A DNA stretch of 64,000 nt from Clostridia bacterium (GTDB lineage: Bacteria; Bacillota; Clostridia; Christensenellales; CAG-138), in assembly GCA_017524445.1 (NCBI GenBank), contig JAFXVP010000052.1, forward strand, positions 1 through 64,000, in the 5' to 3' direction. The stretch's first letter is position 1. Each line of letters starts with the position of its first letter. The notes beneath the pieces are model-generated. The model worked only from the letters and a program-made list of their open reading frames with translations. It made no database searches and had not been told where the DNA came from. Both the position numbers and the translations under genes were made by a program. This document shows, piece by piece, positions 8,633-16,945 of this stretch.

Positions 8633-10798
8633 TTACCGCATGGAATACCGGTATTCAGCTCTCAGCTGGAAATCGACGTTGCCCGGATAAAACGAATTTC
8701 CGATGTCCAACAGTCCGTCCGTACTGCGGAGCGCATAGTTGTCCCCCGTCCATAAAAGCCAATCCGTGTAAGGGCTTTTCGCGCGGACCGTCTTGGACCA
8801 GTGTGTCCAATCGTCTGCGTTTTTGGACACGTCCGAAACAGAGATCTGCGTAAAGCCGCTGCTCTCCAGCATGCTGCGGTCCGATGCGATCGCCGCGTCG
8901 ACCGCCGCCTCGGTCTCCTCCGCCGTATCCCCTGCATAGGAGTCGAAATCGTAATACTTCGTATAGATCGCGCACTTGCGGTACAACTGCCTCGTTTCGA
9001 TCCTTGCGGCGTTCTCCGGCGGCTCATCTAGGCTCCAGTCCGACCATACCGGTTCCGGCTCGGGCGTGGGCGTTGCCGGGGCGGCGGGCGCAGGCGTCGC
9101 CGGATCGCCGATGATAAAGGGTATCGTGACGCTTTCACCCGATCCGGTCGGGCGCCCGTCTTCACCGAGCACGAATATTTCGCCGATCGTCATCTGTAAA
9201 GGCATGCCGTCCGCGTTGTCAAAATAGACCGTCAGCGTCTCGGCTGCGTTCGGCTCGAACGTCCATTGGATCGAGGATTCGAAGCTGCCCCGCTCCGTTT
9301 CAAGCCGCAGGTTGCGCGTATCGCTGCCGTCGAAGCGGACCCGGCTGCCGCCGTTCTGCACGCGCAGTTCGATCCTGCCCATGCCGTCGTCCGCAAAGGT
9401 CTGATCGACTGTCAGGCGAATGTCGGCAAGCGTCGCCCGTCCCGTGATACGATCGCTGTTTCCGCCCTGTTCCCGACACACGCCGTCAAAGGCGATGCAT
9501 AGAAGCGCATCGCTCGGCGCGCCGGGATTCTGCGGAACGATCCCTCGCACGGTCAGCGCGGTCGGAACGCCCTGCGCGTCCTGAAAATCCGGCTCAAGCG
9601 TGCCGGTTTCGCCCGGCATGATCTGCTTTGCGCCAGTCTGCCGCGACGTGAAGACGCCGGCGTCGGTCTCCAGCTCGAACTGTACGTCTTCGAGCGCAAA
9701 CGTCGTTTTGCCGTTTTCGTAGCCCAGTCGCATCACGCCGCCCTGATACGTCTGATCGACCGCAAACAGCGCGCCGCTGTAACGAGTCTCGCCGTACAGA
9801 CGCACGGCTTCCGGCGTTTCGGCAATAACCGGGGCGTCCGAAGGCGCCGCCGTCGCAAGCGGGACCTCCGTCGGTTCCGCCGTGACCTCCGAAAACGTCT
9901 CGTCCGGTATCACGGGCGGATCGCTGTCAAACGAATGCCAGATGCCGTATCCGATCCCCGCCAGCAGACCGAGTGCAAGTATCCCCGCAAGGATCCTTCC
10001 TCCGATCACAGACGCCGTGCTGCCTGCCGCTGCCCCTGTCGCAGCGACGGCGGTACCGGTCGCTGTGCCGGATGCGGTCGAAGCCGCCGCGGCCGCGCTC
10101 TTGCCTGCCGCCGCACGGATCACCTGTACCGTGACGGGCGAGGCGCTCTCCTTTGCCGCCTTGCCGAGATAATACACAAGGAACGGGATCGGAGAAAGTC
10201 CGTGCAGATCGACGCCCTGCTTCTCCAGCCGCAGCACGCCCTCTTTCAGCGCTTTTCGCGCATAGTTCAGGCGGCTTTTCACCGTCCCCTCGGACACGTC
10301 GAGCGCATCCGCGATCTCGCGCGTTTTCATGCCGTCGTAATAGAACAGCAAGACGCACATGCGCTGCTCATCCGGCAGCGCGTTGACAAGCTCCACGACC
10401 ATGCTCTGCGTTTCCGCATTGTCGAGCGCTTTTTCGGGGATCGTCTGCTCATCGACGTCCTCAAAGATGGCGAACGGGTCGTGCCCGTCCTCGTCCGACG
10501 CCAGAAAAACCTCGCGGTTCGGCTTCGAAAGCCGTTCCTTGCAGACATTGGCCGTGATGCGGTTGACCCAGCCGATGTACGCGCCGGCGTTTTTCAGTGT
10601 GCCGAGCTTTGTAAATACGGTGAGGAGCACGTCCTGAGCCGCATCCTGCGCCGCGTCTTCACTGTGCAGAACGCTCAGGCAGGTATAATAAACGGAATCC
10701 TGTACGTCCGCAATGATCCGATCCATCGCGGCGCTGTCGCCGCCCTGTGCAGCCGCAACGTCCTTTGCGATCTCGGAATAGCTCCGTTTTACGTTCAT
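8633..10798 (-). CDS. ECF-type sigma factor fused to a membrane anchor and large extracytoplasmic region
   Basis: The 721-residue protein begins with a complete ECF sigma-70 module: region 2 at about 25-95 (HSEDAAQDAAQDVLLTVF...GWVNRITANV) and region 4 helix-turn-helix at about 140-186 (LPDEQRMCVLL...TREIADALDVSEGTVKSRL). After an Ala/Thr-rich linker comes one transmembrane segment (about 266-288, RILAGILALGLLAGIGYGIW) and roughly 430 residues predicted outside the cell, with a PATPAPAAPATPTPEPEP hinge near 585. Ordinary ECF sigma factors are about 170-200 residues and soluble. Here regulator and sensor would be one polypeptide, so release by proteolysis or membrane-tethered transcription is an inference. 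GGAGGGG precedes the start. The secreted LRR gene lies directly downstream and may be its target. Confidence 0.85.
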   Translation of the reverse strand: MNVKRSYSEIAKDVAAAQGGDSAAMDRIIADVQDSVYYTCLSVLHSEDAAQDAAQDVLLTVFTKLGTLKNAGAYIGWVNRITANVCKERLSKPNREVFLASDEDGHDPFAIFEDVDEQTIPEKALDNAETQSMVVELVNALPDEQRMCVLLFYYDGMKTREIADALDVSEGTVKSRLNYARKALKEGVLRLEKQGVDLHGLSPIPFLVYYLGKAAKESASPVTVQVIRAAAGKSAAAAASTASGTATGTAVAATGAAAGSTASVIGGRILAGILALGLLAGIGYGIWHSFDSDPPVIPDETFSEVTAEPTEVPLATAAPSDAPVIAETPEAVRLYGETRYSGALFAVDQTYQGGVMRLGYENGKTTFALEDVQFELETDAGVFTSRQTGAKQIMPGETGTLEPDFQDAQGVPTALTVRGIVPQNPGAPSDALLCIAFDGVCREQGGNSDRITGRATLADIRLTVDQTFADDGMGRIELRVQNGGSRVRFDGSDTRNLRLETERGSFESSIQWTFEPNAAETLTVYFDNADGMPLQMTIGEIFVLGEDGRPTGSGESVTIPFIIGDPATPAPAAPATPTPEPEPVWSDWSLDEPPENAARIETRQLYRKCAIYTKYYDFDSYAGDTAEETEAAVDAAIASDRSMLESSGFTQISVSDVSKNADDWTHWSKTVRAKSPYTDWLLWTGDNYALRSTDGLLDIGNSFYPGNVDFQLRAEYRYSMR

Positions 10799-10824
10799 TC
10801 CATGCCCCTCCTCACGGTATTCCC

Positions 10825-10853
10825 ATTATATACCGTTCCGATTTCTGCCGCAA
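10825..10853 (-). promoter_or_regulatory. Sigma-A type promoter for the sigma-factor gene
   Basis: On the minus strand, TTGCGG (10848-10853) and TATAAT (10825-10830) have 17-base spacing, 27 bases before the start codon at 10798. The short leader holds the RBS GAGGAGG. Confidence 0.6.
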
Positions 10854-10962
10854 TCCCGATATTCGAACTTCTGCGATACGGGAAAGAGCGGCTGCCTGCC
10901 CTTCCTGCAGCCGCATTTGCCTTTTGTGTACGTTCTTTCATCCTGTACCCCCGGAGATGAAA

Positions 10963-11148
10963 TCAAATGTGTTCCGATGCAACCGGATGGACGGAGCTGC
11001 CCCTGATCCGCTGCGGATCCGTTTGCTTATCAGGTCCTTGCCCCTGCCCTCCGCGTTCCGGAGGATCGGGATCGCATCCTTTCAAGGGATACGGATGCGC
11101 TTCCGCATCCTTCAAAAGGGCTGCTCTGATCAATTCATAGAATGTCAT
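10963..11148 (-). CDS. Possible small protein, 61 residues, unknown
   Basis: A strong ribosome binding site (AGAAGGAGC, 6-base gap) precedes an ATG at 11148. The frame encodes an amphipathic start (MTFYELIRAALLKDAEAHPY) and then a Pro/Gly/Arg/Gln-rich tail that looks non-globular. The RBS is the main support; the tail composition suggests either a decayed gene or a short regulatory peptide. It occupies part of the 495-base stretch between the sigma-factor gene (10798) and tspO (11294). In the remainder (10854-10962 and 11149-11293) I see only the AT-rich promoter zone near 11170-11290. Confidence 0.3.
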   Translation of the reverse strand: MTFYELIRAALLKDAEAHPYPLKGCDPDPPERGGQGQGPDKQTDPQRIRGSSVHPVASEHI

Positions 11149-11293
11149 GAGCCTGCTCCTTCTAAGCTTTGTCAATAAGACGGAAAACGACGCAGTTTGG
11201 TTTTATATTTTTTGTAATTTTTACGGCATTTTTGTCGCTGTCCGGATTTCCTCCGAATGCATGAAGCGGCGCGGTTTCGCATACAATAGTTCC

Positions 11294-11770
11294 ATGAACA
11301 GGAAGCAAAAAATCGATCTTTCGTATTTGTTGTGGACGCTGCTGCCGCTTGCGGTCGGCGGTCTTTCCGCGCTCATCTCGATGGACGGCATGCAGCGAAA
11401 CGCCGCGCTGCCGCAGCCCGCGCTGCAGCCGCCGCCGTGGGTGTTCGTCACCGCGTGGACGATCCTCTATCTTCTCATGGGGCTCGGCGCGGGACTCGTG
11501 TGGAACGCCGTCCCGCGCGGAAAAAAGGACGCGCTGATCCCGTTTTACGCGCAGCTTGTCCTGAACTTTCTCTGGTCGCCGCTGTTCTTCGCGCTGGAGC
11601 TGCGTCTTGCCGCATTTTTCGTGCTGCTCGGCATGTTCGCCTGCGCCGTGTGGATGACCGTCGCGTTTTACCGCGTGCGCAAATCCGCGGGGCTATTGCA
11701 GATCCCGTACCTTCTCTGGCTCTGCTTTGCGGGGTATCTGAACCTCGCGGCGTACCTCATCAACGGCTGA
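11294..11770 (+). CDS. tspO: TspO/MBR family membrane protein
   Basis: The 158-residue protein has five hydrophobic helices and family signatures: the PPPWVFVTAWTILYLLMGLG region after helix one, LNFLWSPLFFALELRL and the aromatic-rich LLWLCFAGYLNLAAYLING at the C terminus. TspO proteins bind porphyrins and are linked to tetrapyrrole handling and stress signalling; the exact role here is unknown. The ATG at 11294 gives the normal family length and has no clear Shine-Dalgarno; an in-frame ATG at 11260 would add 11 residues (MKRRGFAYNSS). A GC-rich terminator follows. Confidence 0.88.
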   Translation: MNRKQKIDLSYLLWTLLPLAVGGLSALISMDGMQRNAALPQPALQPPPWVFVTAWTILYLLMGLGAGLVWNAVPRGKKDALIPFYAQLVLNFLWSPLFFALELRLAAFFVLLGMFACAVWMTVAFYRVRKSAGLLQIPYLLWLCFAGYLNLAAYLING

Positions 11771-11786
11771 TCCAAAGGTTTTGAAC

Positions 11787-11813
11787 GCGCGCCCCGGAAC
11801 GGGCGCGCTTCTT
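11787..11813 (+). terminator. GC-rich hairpin after tspO
   Basis: GCGCGCCC (11787-11794) pairs with GGGCGCGC (11801-11808), followed by TTCTTC. The T-run is imperfect. Confidence 0.55.
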
Positions 11814-11837
11814 CGGCGTTCCGACCGTCGAAAAGCA

Positions 11838-11866
11838 TTGATTCCCGCGCGAACCTGTGCTATAAT
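11838..11866 (+). promoter_or_regulatory. Sigma-A promoter for the MATE-ATPase fusion gene
   Basis: TTGATT (11838-11843) and TATAAT (11861-11866) have 17-base spacing, 36 bases before the ATG at 11903. Confidence 0.7.
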
Positions 11867-11902
11867 TTTTTGAAAACCGGACGTCAGCGGGGATAAGGGA
11901 CA

Positions 11903-13660
11903 ATGATAAAGAAACTGTTTCGTGAAATGCTTGTCACGCAGATCGTTTCGACGATGACCGTGACGCTTTGCATGCTGATCGACAGCATTATGATCGGCAG
12001 ATTCCTCGGCGTGGATTCCATGAGCGCGTACGGGTTCGCAACGCCGCTGCTTCTGGTGTTCGCCGCGCTCGGCAGCATGATCTCCGCGGGCGTACAGATC
12101 GTCTGCGGCAAAACGATCGGCAGCGGCGACCGCGAGGGCACCGATGCGTGCTATACGACGGCAATGTTCCTTTCGGCCGTGATCTCGGCGGTCGGACTGA
12201 TTCTGGTCTTCTCCCTTCTGAAACCGCTCACACGTCTTCTGGGCGCCGGAACGCCTTCGGCGGACAACCCCGTCTCCGGGCTGACGACGGATTATATCAA
12301 GGGCTTTATCCTCGGCGCGCCTGCGTTTCTTTGCGCGCAGGTCATGGTCCCGTTCCTGCAGCTGTCCGGAAGGCGGACGCGGCTGATCGCGGCCGTCGCT
12401 GCCATGACCGTTTCGGACGTCATTTTTGATCTTCTGAACGTATTCGTGTTCCGCGGCGGCACCTTCGGCATGGGGCTTGCCTCCACGCTGAGCTACTACA
12501 TTGCGCTTGCGATCGGATTGCTGTATTTCTTCCGGAAGGATTGCCTGTTCCGGTTTCGCTTCCGTCTGATGCGTCCGCGCGTTTTCAAAGAGCTCGTTTC
12601 CTTCGGTATCCCGACGGTGATCAATCAGATCAGTACCGTGCTGCTGGTGCTCCTGCTCAACCGTTTGCTGGAGGCGACCGCAAACGGAACGGTCGCCGTC
12701 GCCGCGTACTCCGTGATCACCACGGTCGGGAATATCTGCTACTGTTTCGGCACCGGTATCGGGTCCGTTGCCATGATGCTCGCATCCGTTTTCTATACCG
12801 ATCGCGACCGGAGATCCATCCGCGAGCTGGTGCGGCTGATGACGTTTTACGCGATCCTGCTTGACTTTGCCGTCATGGTGATCGAACTGCTCATCGCCGT
12901 TCCGCTCGTAAAGCTGTTCTTAGGCGACAGCACGGAAGCCGTACGGATCGCCGCAGCCGGGCTCCGTCTCTTTGTCCTGTCGCTCATTCCGTCGTCTCTG
13001 AATTCCGCGTTCAAAAACTATTATCAGGGCGTCGATCGTATCGGCTTTGCGGAGCTGATCTCCGTTTTGCAGAATTTTGTATTCCCCGCGCTGTTTGCAT
13101 TTGTGCTAAGCCGGTTTCTCGATATCACCGGCATCTGGCTCGGTTTCCTTTGCGGAGAAACGCTTGCCCTTGCCGCGTTTTCGATCGTCGTCTGGCGCAG
13201 TTTCGGTCGGATCTCGCTGTCTGCCGACGCTTACAGCATGCTGAAGCCCGGGTTCGGCACGCCGCAGGAAAACTGTTTTGAGCGCTCGATCCGAAGCGAG
13301 CAGGACGCCATCGCCGCCTCGGAGGACGCCGTCGCGTTTTGCCGGTCGCACGGGCTTTCGCAGCGCGAAAGCATGCTGATCGGACTGTGCATCGAGGAGA
13401 TGACCGTCAACATCGTGACATACGGCTTTTGCGCAGACCGGAAAAAGCACCACATCGACGTCCGTCTGGTGCTCGAGGGCAGCGACCGTGTGCTCCGCAT
13501 CCGCGACGATTGTGTGCATTTCGATCCGGTGCACTATCTGAAACTGCACGAATCGGACGATCCGACCGCGCACGTCGGCATCCGCATGGTCATGAAGACC
13601 GCAAAGGAAGCGAACTATCTGAACTCTCTCGGCTGGAACAACCTGACGCTTGTGTTCTGA
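11903..13660 (+). CDS. MATE-family transporter fused to an RsbW-like HATPase domain
   Basis: The 585-residue protein has about twelve membrane helices in two MATE halves (about 1-440), with typical stretches such as IDSIMIGRFLGVDSMSAYG and LVSFGIPTVINQIS. A cytoplasmic domain of about 130 residues follows, resembling the anti-sigma-factor serine kinase ATPase fold (HATPase_c_2). It has an N box EEMTVNIVTYGF, a G1-like DDCVHFDP and a G2-like HVGIRMV. MATE proteins export drugs or metabolites using Na+ or H+ gradients; ordinary ones end near 450 residues. The added domain suggests ATP-dependent control of transport or a signalling output through an anti-sigma-like kinase. G1 lacks the usual Gly after Asp-Asp, so catalysis is uncertain but nucleotide binding is plausible. 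Confidence 0.85.
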   Translation: MIKKLFREMLVTQIVSTMTVTLCMLIDSIMIGRFLGVDSMSAYGFATPLLLVFAALGSMISAGVQIVCGKTIGSGDREGTDACYTTAMFLSAVISAVGLILVFSLLKPLTRLLGAGTPSADNPVSGLTTDYIKGFILGAPAFLCAQVMVPFLQLSGRRTRLIAAVAAMTVSDVIFDLLNVFVFRGGTFGMGLASTLSYYIALAIGLLYFFRKDCLFRFRFRLMRPRVFKELVSFGIPTVINQISTVLLVLLLNRLLEATANGTVAVAAYSVITTVGNICYCFGTGIGSVAMMLASVFYTDRDRRSIRELVRLMTFYAILLDFAVMVIELLIAVPLVKLFLGDSTEAVRIAAAGLRLFVLSLIPSSLNSAFKNYYQGVDRIGFAELISVLQNFVFPALFAFVLSRFLDITGIWLGFLCGETLALAAFSIVVWRSFGRISLSADAYSMLKPGFGTPQENCFERSIRSEQDAIAASEDAVAFCRSHGLSQRESMLIGLCIEEMTVNIVTYGFCADRKKHHIDVRLVLEGSDRVLRIRDDCVHFDPVHYLKLHESDDPTAHVGIRMVMKTAKEANYLNSLGWNNLTLVF

Positions 13661-13729
13661 GGCAAATGAAAGAAATCTCCGGAAGGAGAATCGACCTGCC
13701 GGGCACGCTCCGACGAAATTGTGACAATC

Positions 13730-13763
13730 AAGCAAACTCTTTTCCGAAGGGCTTGCTTTTTTC
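13730..13763 (+). terminator. Terminator of the MATE-ATPase gene, overlapping the htpG -35 box
   Basis: AAGCAA (13730-13735) pairs with TTGCTT (13753-13758), with inner pairs CTCTT/AAGGG and a following T-run. The 3' arm doubles as the -35 hexamer of the htpG promoter. Confidence 0.6.
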
Positions 13764-13781
13764 ATATTGCGGGGCTATCAT
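13753..13781 (+). promoter_or_regulatory. htpG promoter
   Basis: TTGCTT (13753-13758) and TATCAT (13776-13781) are 17 bases apart. The CIRCE operator begins 5 bases after the -10 box. Confidence 0.7.
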
Positions 13782-13785
13782 ATGT

Positions 13786-13812
13786 TTGGCACTCGAAAGA
13801 CGAGAGTGCTAA
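13786..13812 (+). promoter_or_regulatory. CIRCE operator (HrcA binding site)
   Basis: TTGGCACTC, a 9-base spacer, then GAGTGCTAA. This matches the CIRCE consensus TTAGCACTC-N9-GAGTGCTAA at 17 of 18 arm positions. It covers the expected transcription start of htpG, so HrcA should repress it until heat or protein stress. Confidence 0.92.
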
Positions 13813-13835
13813 AACATCTTTTTTTGAGGCGTATT

Positions 13836-15698
13836 ATGAGCAAGAAACAATTCAAAACGGAATCCAAAAAGCTTCTGGATCTGATGATCCATTCGATCTA
13901 TACCCATCGCGAGATCTTTTTGCGCGAGCTGATCAGTAACGCGTCCGACGCGATCGACAAGCGCTACTACGCCGCCATGCAGCGCGGCGAAACCGGCGTG
14001 GATAAGGAACAGTTCGAGATCCGCCTTGAGCCGAACAAGGACGCGAGAACCCTGACGATCACGGACAACGGCTGCGGCATGAGCGCGCTCGAGCTCGAAC
14101 AGAACCTCGGCACGATCGCAAAGAGCGGCACGCAGGCGTTCCGCGCGGAGCATGAAAACGCCGAGGACATCGACATCATCGGCAAGTTCGGCGTCGGCTT
14201 CTACGCGGCGTTCATGGTGGCAAAGAAGGTCACCGTGTATTCGCACAAGGAAGGCGAAGAGCCCGCGGTCTGGGAGTCCGAGGGCGAGGACGGCTATACG
14301 GTAAAGCCGTGCAATTACGAGCCGATCGGCACGAAGATCGTGCTGACGATGAAGGACGACGGCGACGAGGAAAGTTACGGCGAATTCCTGGAGACCTACC
14401 GTCTCGAATCGCTCGTGAAAAAGTACAGCGACTACATCCGCTACCCGATCAAGATGCAGGTCGAGCGCTCCCGCAAAAAGGAGGACAGCGACGAATACGA
14501 AACGATCGTTGAGGACAAAACGCTGAACAGCCGCGTCCCGCTGTGGCGCAAGAACAAGAGCGAGATCACCAAGGAGGAATACGCGCAGTTCTATAAGGAC
14601 GCGTTCCATGATTTCGAGGACCCGATCACCACGCTGCACGTCAACACCGAGGGCATGCTGTCCTATACGGCGCTGCTCTATATTCCGAAGCGTCCGCCGT
14701 TCGATTTCAACACGAAGGATTTCAAGCGCGGCCTGAAGCTTTACGCAAACGGCGTCATGATCATGGAGCATTGCGAGGAGCTGTTGCCGGAATACTTCAA
14801 CTTCGTGCAGGGGCTGGTCGACTCCCCCGACCTGTCACTGAACATCTCTCGCGAGATGCTGCAGCACGACCGGCAGCTAAGTGCCATCGCGAACAATCTC
14901 AAAAAGAAGATCCTTTCGGAGCTTCTTCGCATGCAGCGCGAGGAGCGCGAATCTTATGAAGAATTCTACAAGGCGTTCGGACGCACGCTGAAGTTCGGCG
15001 TGTACGACAAGTTCGGCATGAACAAGGATTTCCTGAAGGACACGCTGCTGTTCTTCTCGCGCAAGGAGGACAAGCTCGTGACGCTGAAGGAATACGTCGA
15101 CGCGATGCCCGAAGCGCAGAAAGCGATCTATTACGCCGCGGGCGAAACGCTCAGTCAGGTCAAGAAGCTTCCGCAGGCGGAGCGCGTCGCGGACGCGGGC
15201 TACGACATCCTGTGCCTGACCGAAGACGTCGACGAGTTTGCGCTCAGAATTCTCGAATCGTATCAGGAAAAGCCGTTCAAATCCGTGTCCGACCCGGACC
15301 TCGACCTCTCCTCCGAGGAGGAAAAGAAAGCGTTCGAACAGCGTGCCGAGGAGGAAAAGCCGCTTCTTTCGCGCATGAAGACCGCGCTCGGTGACAAGGT
15401 GCTTGACGTGCGGCTGACCGACCGGCTGAAATCCGCCGCCGCGTGTCTTGCGGGCGAGGAGGGCATGAGCGTGGAGATGTACAAGGTGCTGCGCCAGATG
15501 CCGAACGGCGCGAATCTTCCGATGACGTTCCACCTCGAGCTGAACCCGGACCATCCGGTCTACGCTAAGCTCAAGGACCTCGACGACGGGCAGCTCAAGG
15601 AATACGCCGAGCTTTTGCTTGCGCAGGCAAAGCTTGTCGCAGGGCTGCCGCTGGACGATCCCGCCGCGTTTGCGGAACTGATGCTGAAGCATATGTGA
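13836..15698 (+). CDS. htpG: Molecular chaperone HtpG (bacterial Hsp90)
   Basis: The 620-residue protein has the GHKL ATPase domain at the N terminus: IFLRELISNASDAIDKRYY with the catalytic Glu and Asn, DNGCGMS, IGKFGVGFYAAFMVA. The middle domain carries the conserved NISREMLQHDRQL, and the C-terminal dimerisation domain completes the usual length (about 610-635). It is an ATP-dependent cytosolic chaperone for client refolding under stress. An in-frame upstream extension exists, but the ATG at 13836 with GAGG upstream fits the family N terminus (MSKKQFKTESKKLLDLMIHS). Control by CIRCE/HrcA is directly visible. A bidirectional terminator closes it. Confidence 0.96.
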   Translation: MSKKQFKTESKKLLDLMIHSIYTHREIFLRELISNASDAIDKRYYAAMQRGETGVDKEQFEIRLEPNKDARTLTITDNGCGMSALELEQNLGTIAKSGTQAFRAEHENAEDIDIIGKFGVGFYAAFMVAKKVTVYSHKEGEEPAVWESEGEDGYTVKPCNYEPIGTKIVLTMKDDGDEESYGEFLETYRLESLVKKYSDYIRYPIKMQVERSRKKEDSDEYETIVEDKTLNSRVPLWRKNKSEITKEEYAQFYKDAFHDFEDPITTLHVNTEGMLSYTALLYIPKRPPFDFNTKDFKRGLKLYANGVMIMEHCEELLPEYFNFVQGLVDSPDLSLNISREMLQHDRQLSAIANNLKKKILSELLRMQREERESYEEFYKAFGRTLKFGVYDKFGMNKDFLKDTLLFFSRKEDKLVTLKEYVDAMPEAQKAIYYAAGETLSQVKKLPQAERVADAGYDILCLTEDVDEFALRILESYQEKPFKSVSDPDLDLSSEEEKKAFEQRAEEEKPLLSRMKTALGDKVLDVRLTDRLKSAAACLAGEEGMSVEMYKVLRQMPNGANLPMTFHLELNPDHPVYAKLKDLDDGQLKEYAELLLAQAKLVAGLPLDDPAAFAELMLKHM

Positions 15699-15706
15699 AC
15701 CCATAC

Positions 15707-15734
15707 GAAAAGCCCCGGAAAACCGGGGCTTTTT
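15707..15734. terminator. Bidirectional terminator
   Basis: AGCCCCGG-AAAA-CCGGGGCT (15711-15730) is flanked by A on the left and T on the right. It serves htpG and the convergent PASTA gene. Confidence 0.88.
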
Positions 15735-15743
15735 GTGTTGCTT

Positions 15744-16901
15744 TTACCATTTGATCCGAAAGGTCAGCGTCACCGTTTCCGTCTTGCTGAGGAAACCGAA
15801 CTGCGTGTTCAGCAAAACGGTCAGCTTCTCGGGACGCTGTTCGCCGTGTTTCGTAAACGGTATGGTGACAGTAAATCTGCCGTTCGTTTTCGGCTCCATG
15901 CTTCCCCACAAGTATTCCGGAAGCTCCGTGTAATACCCGGTCTCCCGGCATTCGTACCCGGTGATCCGGTGCGGCGCTTTCGCGTCGATCCGGTACGAAA
16001 GGTGGATCATCAGTTCATGCGTCTGATTGTTGAATACCGCCGACGCCTGATACGTATCTCCTCCGGAGCCCATCAGCTCCGTCCATTCGACCTCCACGGC
16101 GGAAGACCAGTTCGTTTTGACCACGTTGACGGTCAGCACGATCCGGTCGTCCGAAACCTCGCTCCATGCCGACACGACGCCGGGCGAATCCGTGCTCATC
16201 TCCTCCCGCACGGCGACCGTGTACCCCGCTTCCGTAAGGCACTGTTTCGCTTCCTCGACCGGCAGACCTTTCACGTCTGGGATCTCTTTACTGACGGTGA
16301 GCGTGGCGTGCAGGCGCGTTTCGTCCTTCCGTTCGCAGGCAATCACGATCCCGTCCTCCGTGCCGGAAACGGTCCTCCGTTCGACGTCCGCGGTAAACCC
16401 TGCTTTGTTCAGTACATCGAGCGCTTCTTCAAGCGGTTTTCCTGTCACTGCGGGAATATCATGCACGATCCGTACGTTTACCGTTTTGAGATTCCTGCCG
16501 CGGCTGAACTCGCGAACGATCCCGTTTTTCGGTGTCGATTCCGGATACACGATCTCCGGCTCCGGCACGAGCCCCGCCGCCGTAAGGCAATCGAACGCTT
16601 CGACCTCGTTCATGCCCAGAATACCGGGGATCGGAAAGAGCGAATCGATCACGCACGCGTATTTGCTGTTGAGTTCTGCGCGCAGATTATTCACGGTTTC
16701 CCGCATCTCGTCCATCTCGTCCATCGGCGTCCGGACATAGCGCAGCAGATGCTCGATCTGGTTCAGCCGTCCTTCCGCGATCTCTCTCGTTCCGTCCGTA
16801 TAAACGACGAGAACCGTGTAATATACGTAATTGGTCATGAACCCGCCGCCGCCTTCAGTGCTGACGAAAGAATTGATGATCGATGTATACTTGATCGCCA
16901 T
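15744..16901 (-). CDS. PASTA-repeat protein without kinase or membrane anchor
   Basis: The 385-residue protein has a short N-terminal region (about 1-105) with a predicted coiled segment (MDEMDEMRETVNNLRAEL). Three PASTA-like repeats of about 65 residues follow: IPGILGMNEVEAFDCLTAAGL, IPAVTGKPLEEALDVLNKAGF and IPDVKGLPVEEAKQCLTEAGY. A beta-rich C-terminal domain (about 270-385) ends it. PASTA domains normally bind muropeptides outside the cell in PrkC kinases or PBPs, yet no signal peptide or transmembrane helix is visible, so either export is atypical or the repeats serve another purpose. The start has the RBS CGGAGGT. It lies 44 bases after the MATE gene and may be the tail of that operon. 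Confidence 0.75.
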   Translation of the reverse strand: MAIKYTSIINSFVSTEGGGGFMTNYVYYTVLVVYTDGTREIAEGRLNQIEHLLRYVRTPMDEMDEMRETVNNLRAELNSKYACVIDSLFPIPGILGMNEVEAFDCLTAAGLVPEPEIVYPESTPKNGIVREFSRGRNLKTVNVRIVHDIPAVTGKPLEEALDVLNKAGFTADVERRTVSGTEDGIVIACERKDETRLHATLTVSKEIPDVKGLPVEEAKQCLTEAGYTVAVREEMSTDSPGVVSAWSEVSDDRIVLTVNVVKTNWSSAVEVEWTELMGSGGDTYQASAVFNNQTHELMIHLSYRIDAKAPHRITGYECRETGYYTELPEYLWGSMEPKTNGRFTVTIPFTKHGEQRPEKLTVLLNTQFGFLSKTETVTLTFRIKW

Positions 16902-16945
16902 GAGATTACCTCCGTTCCGTTTATATATCGTTTATGATACGCCTG

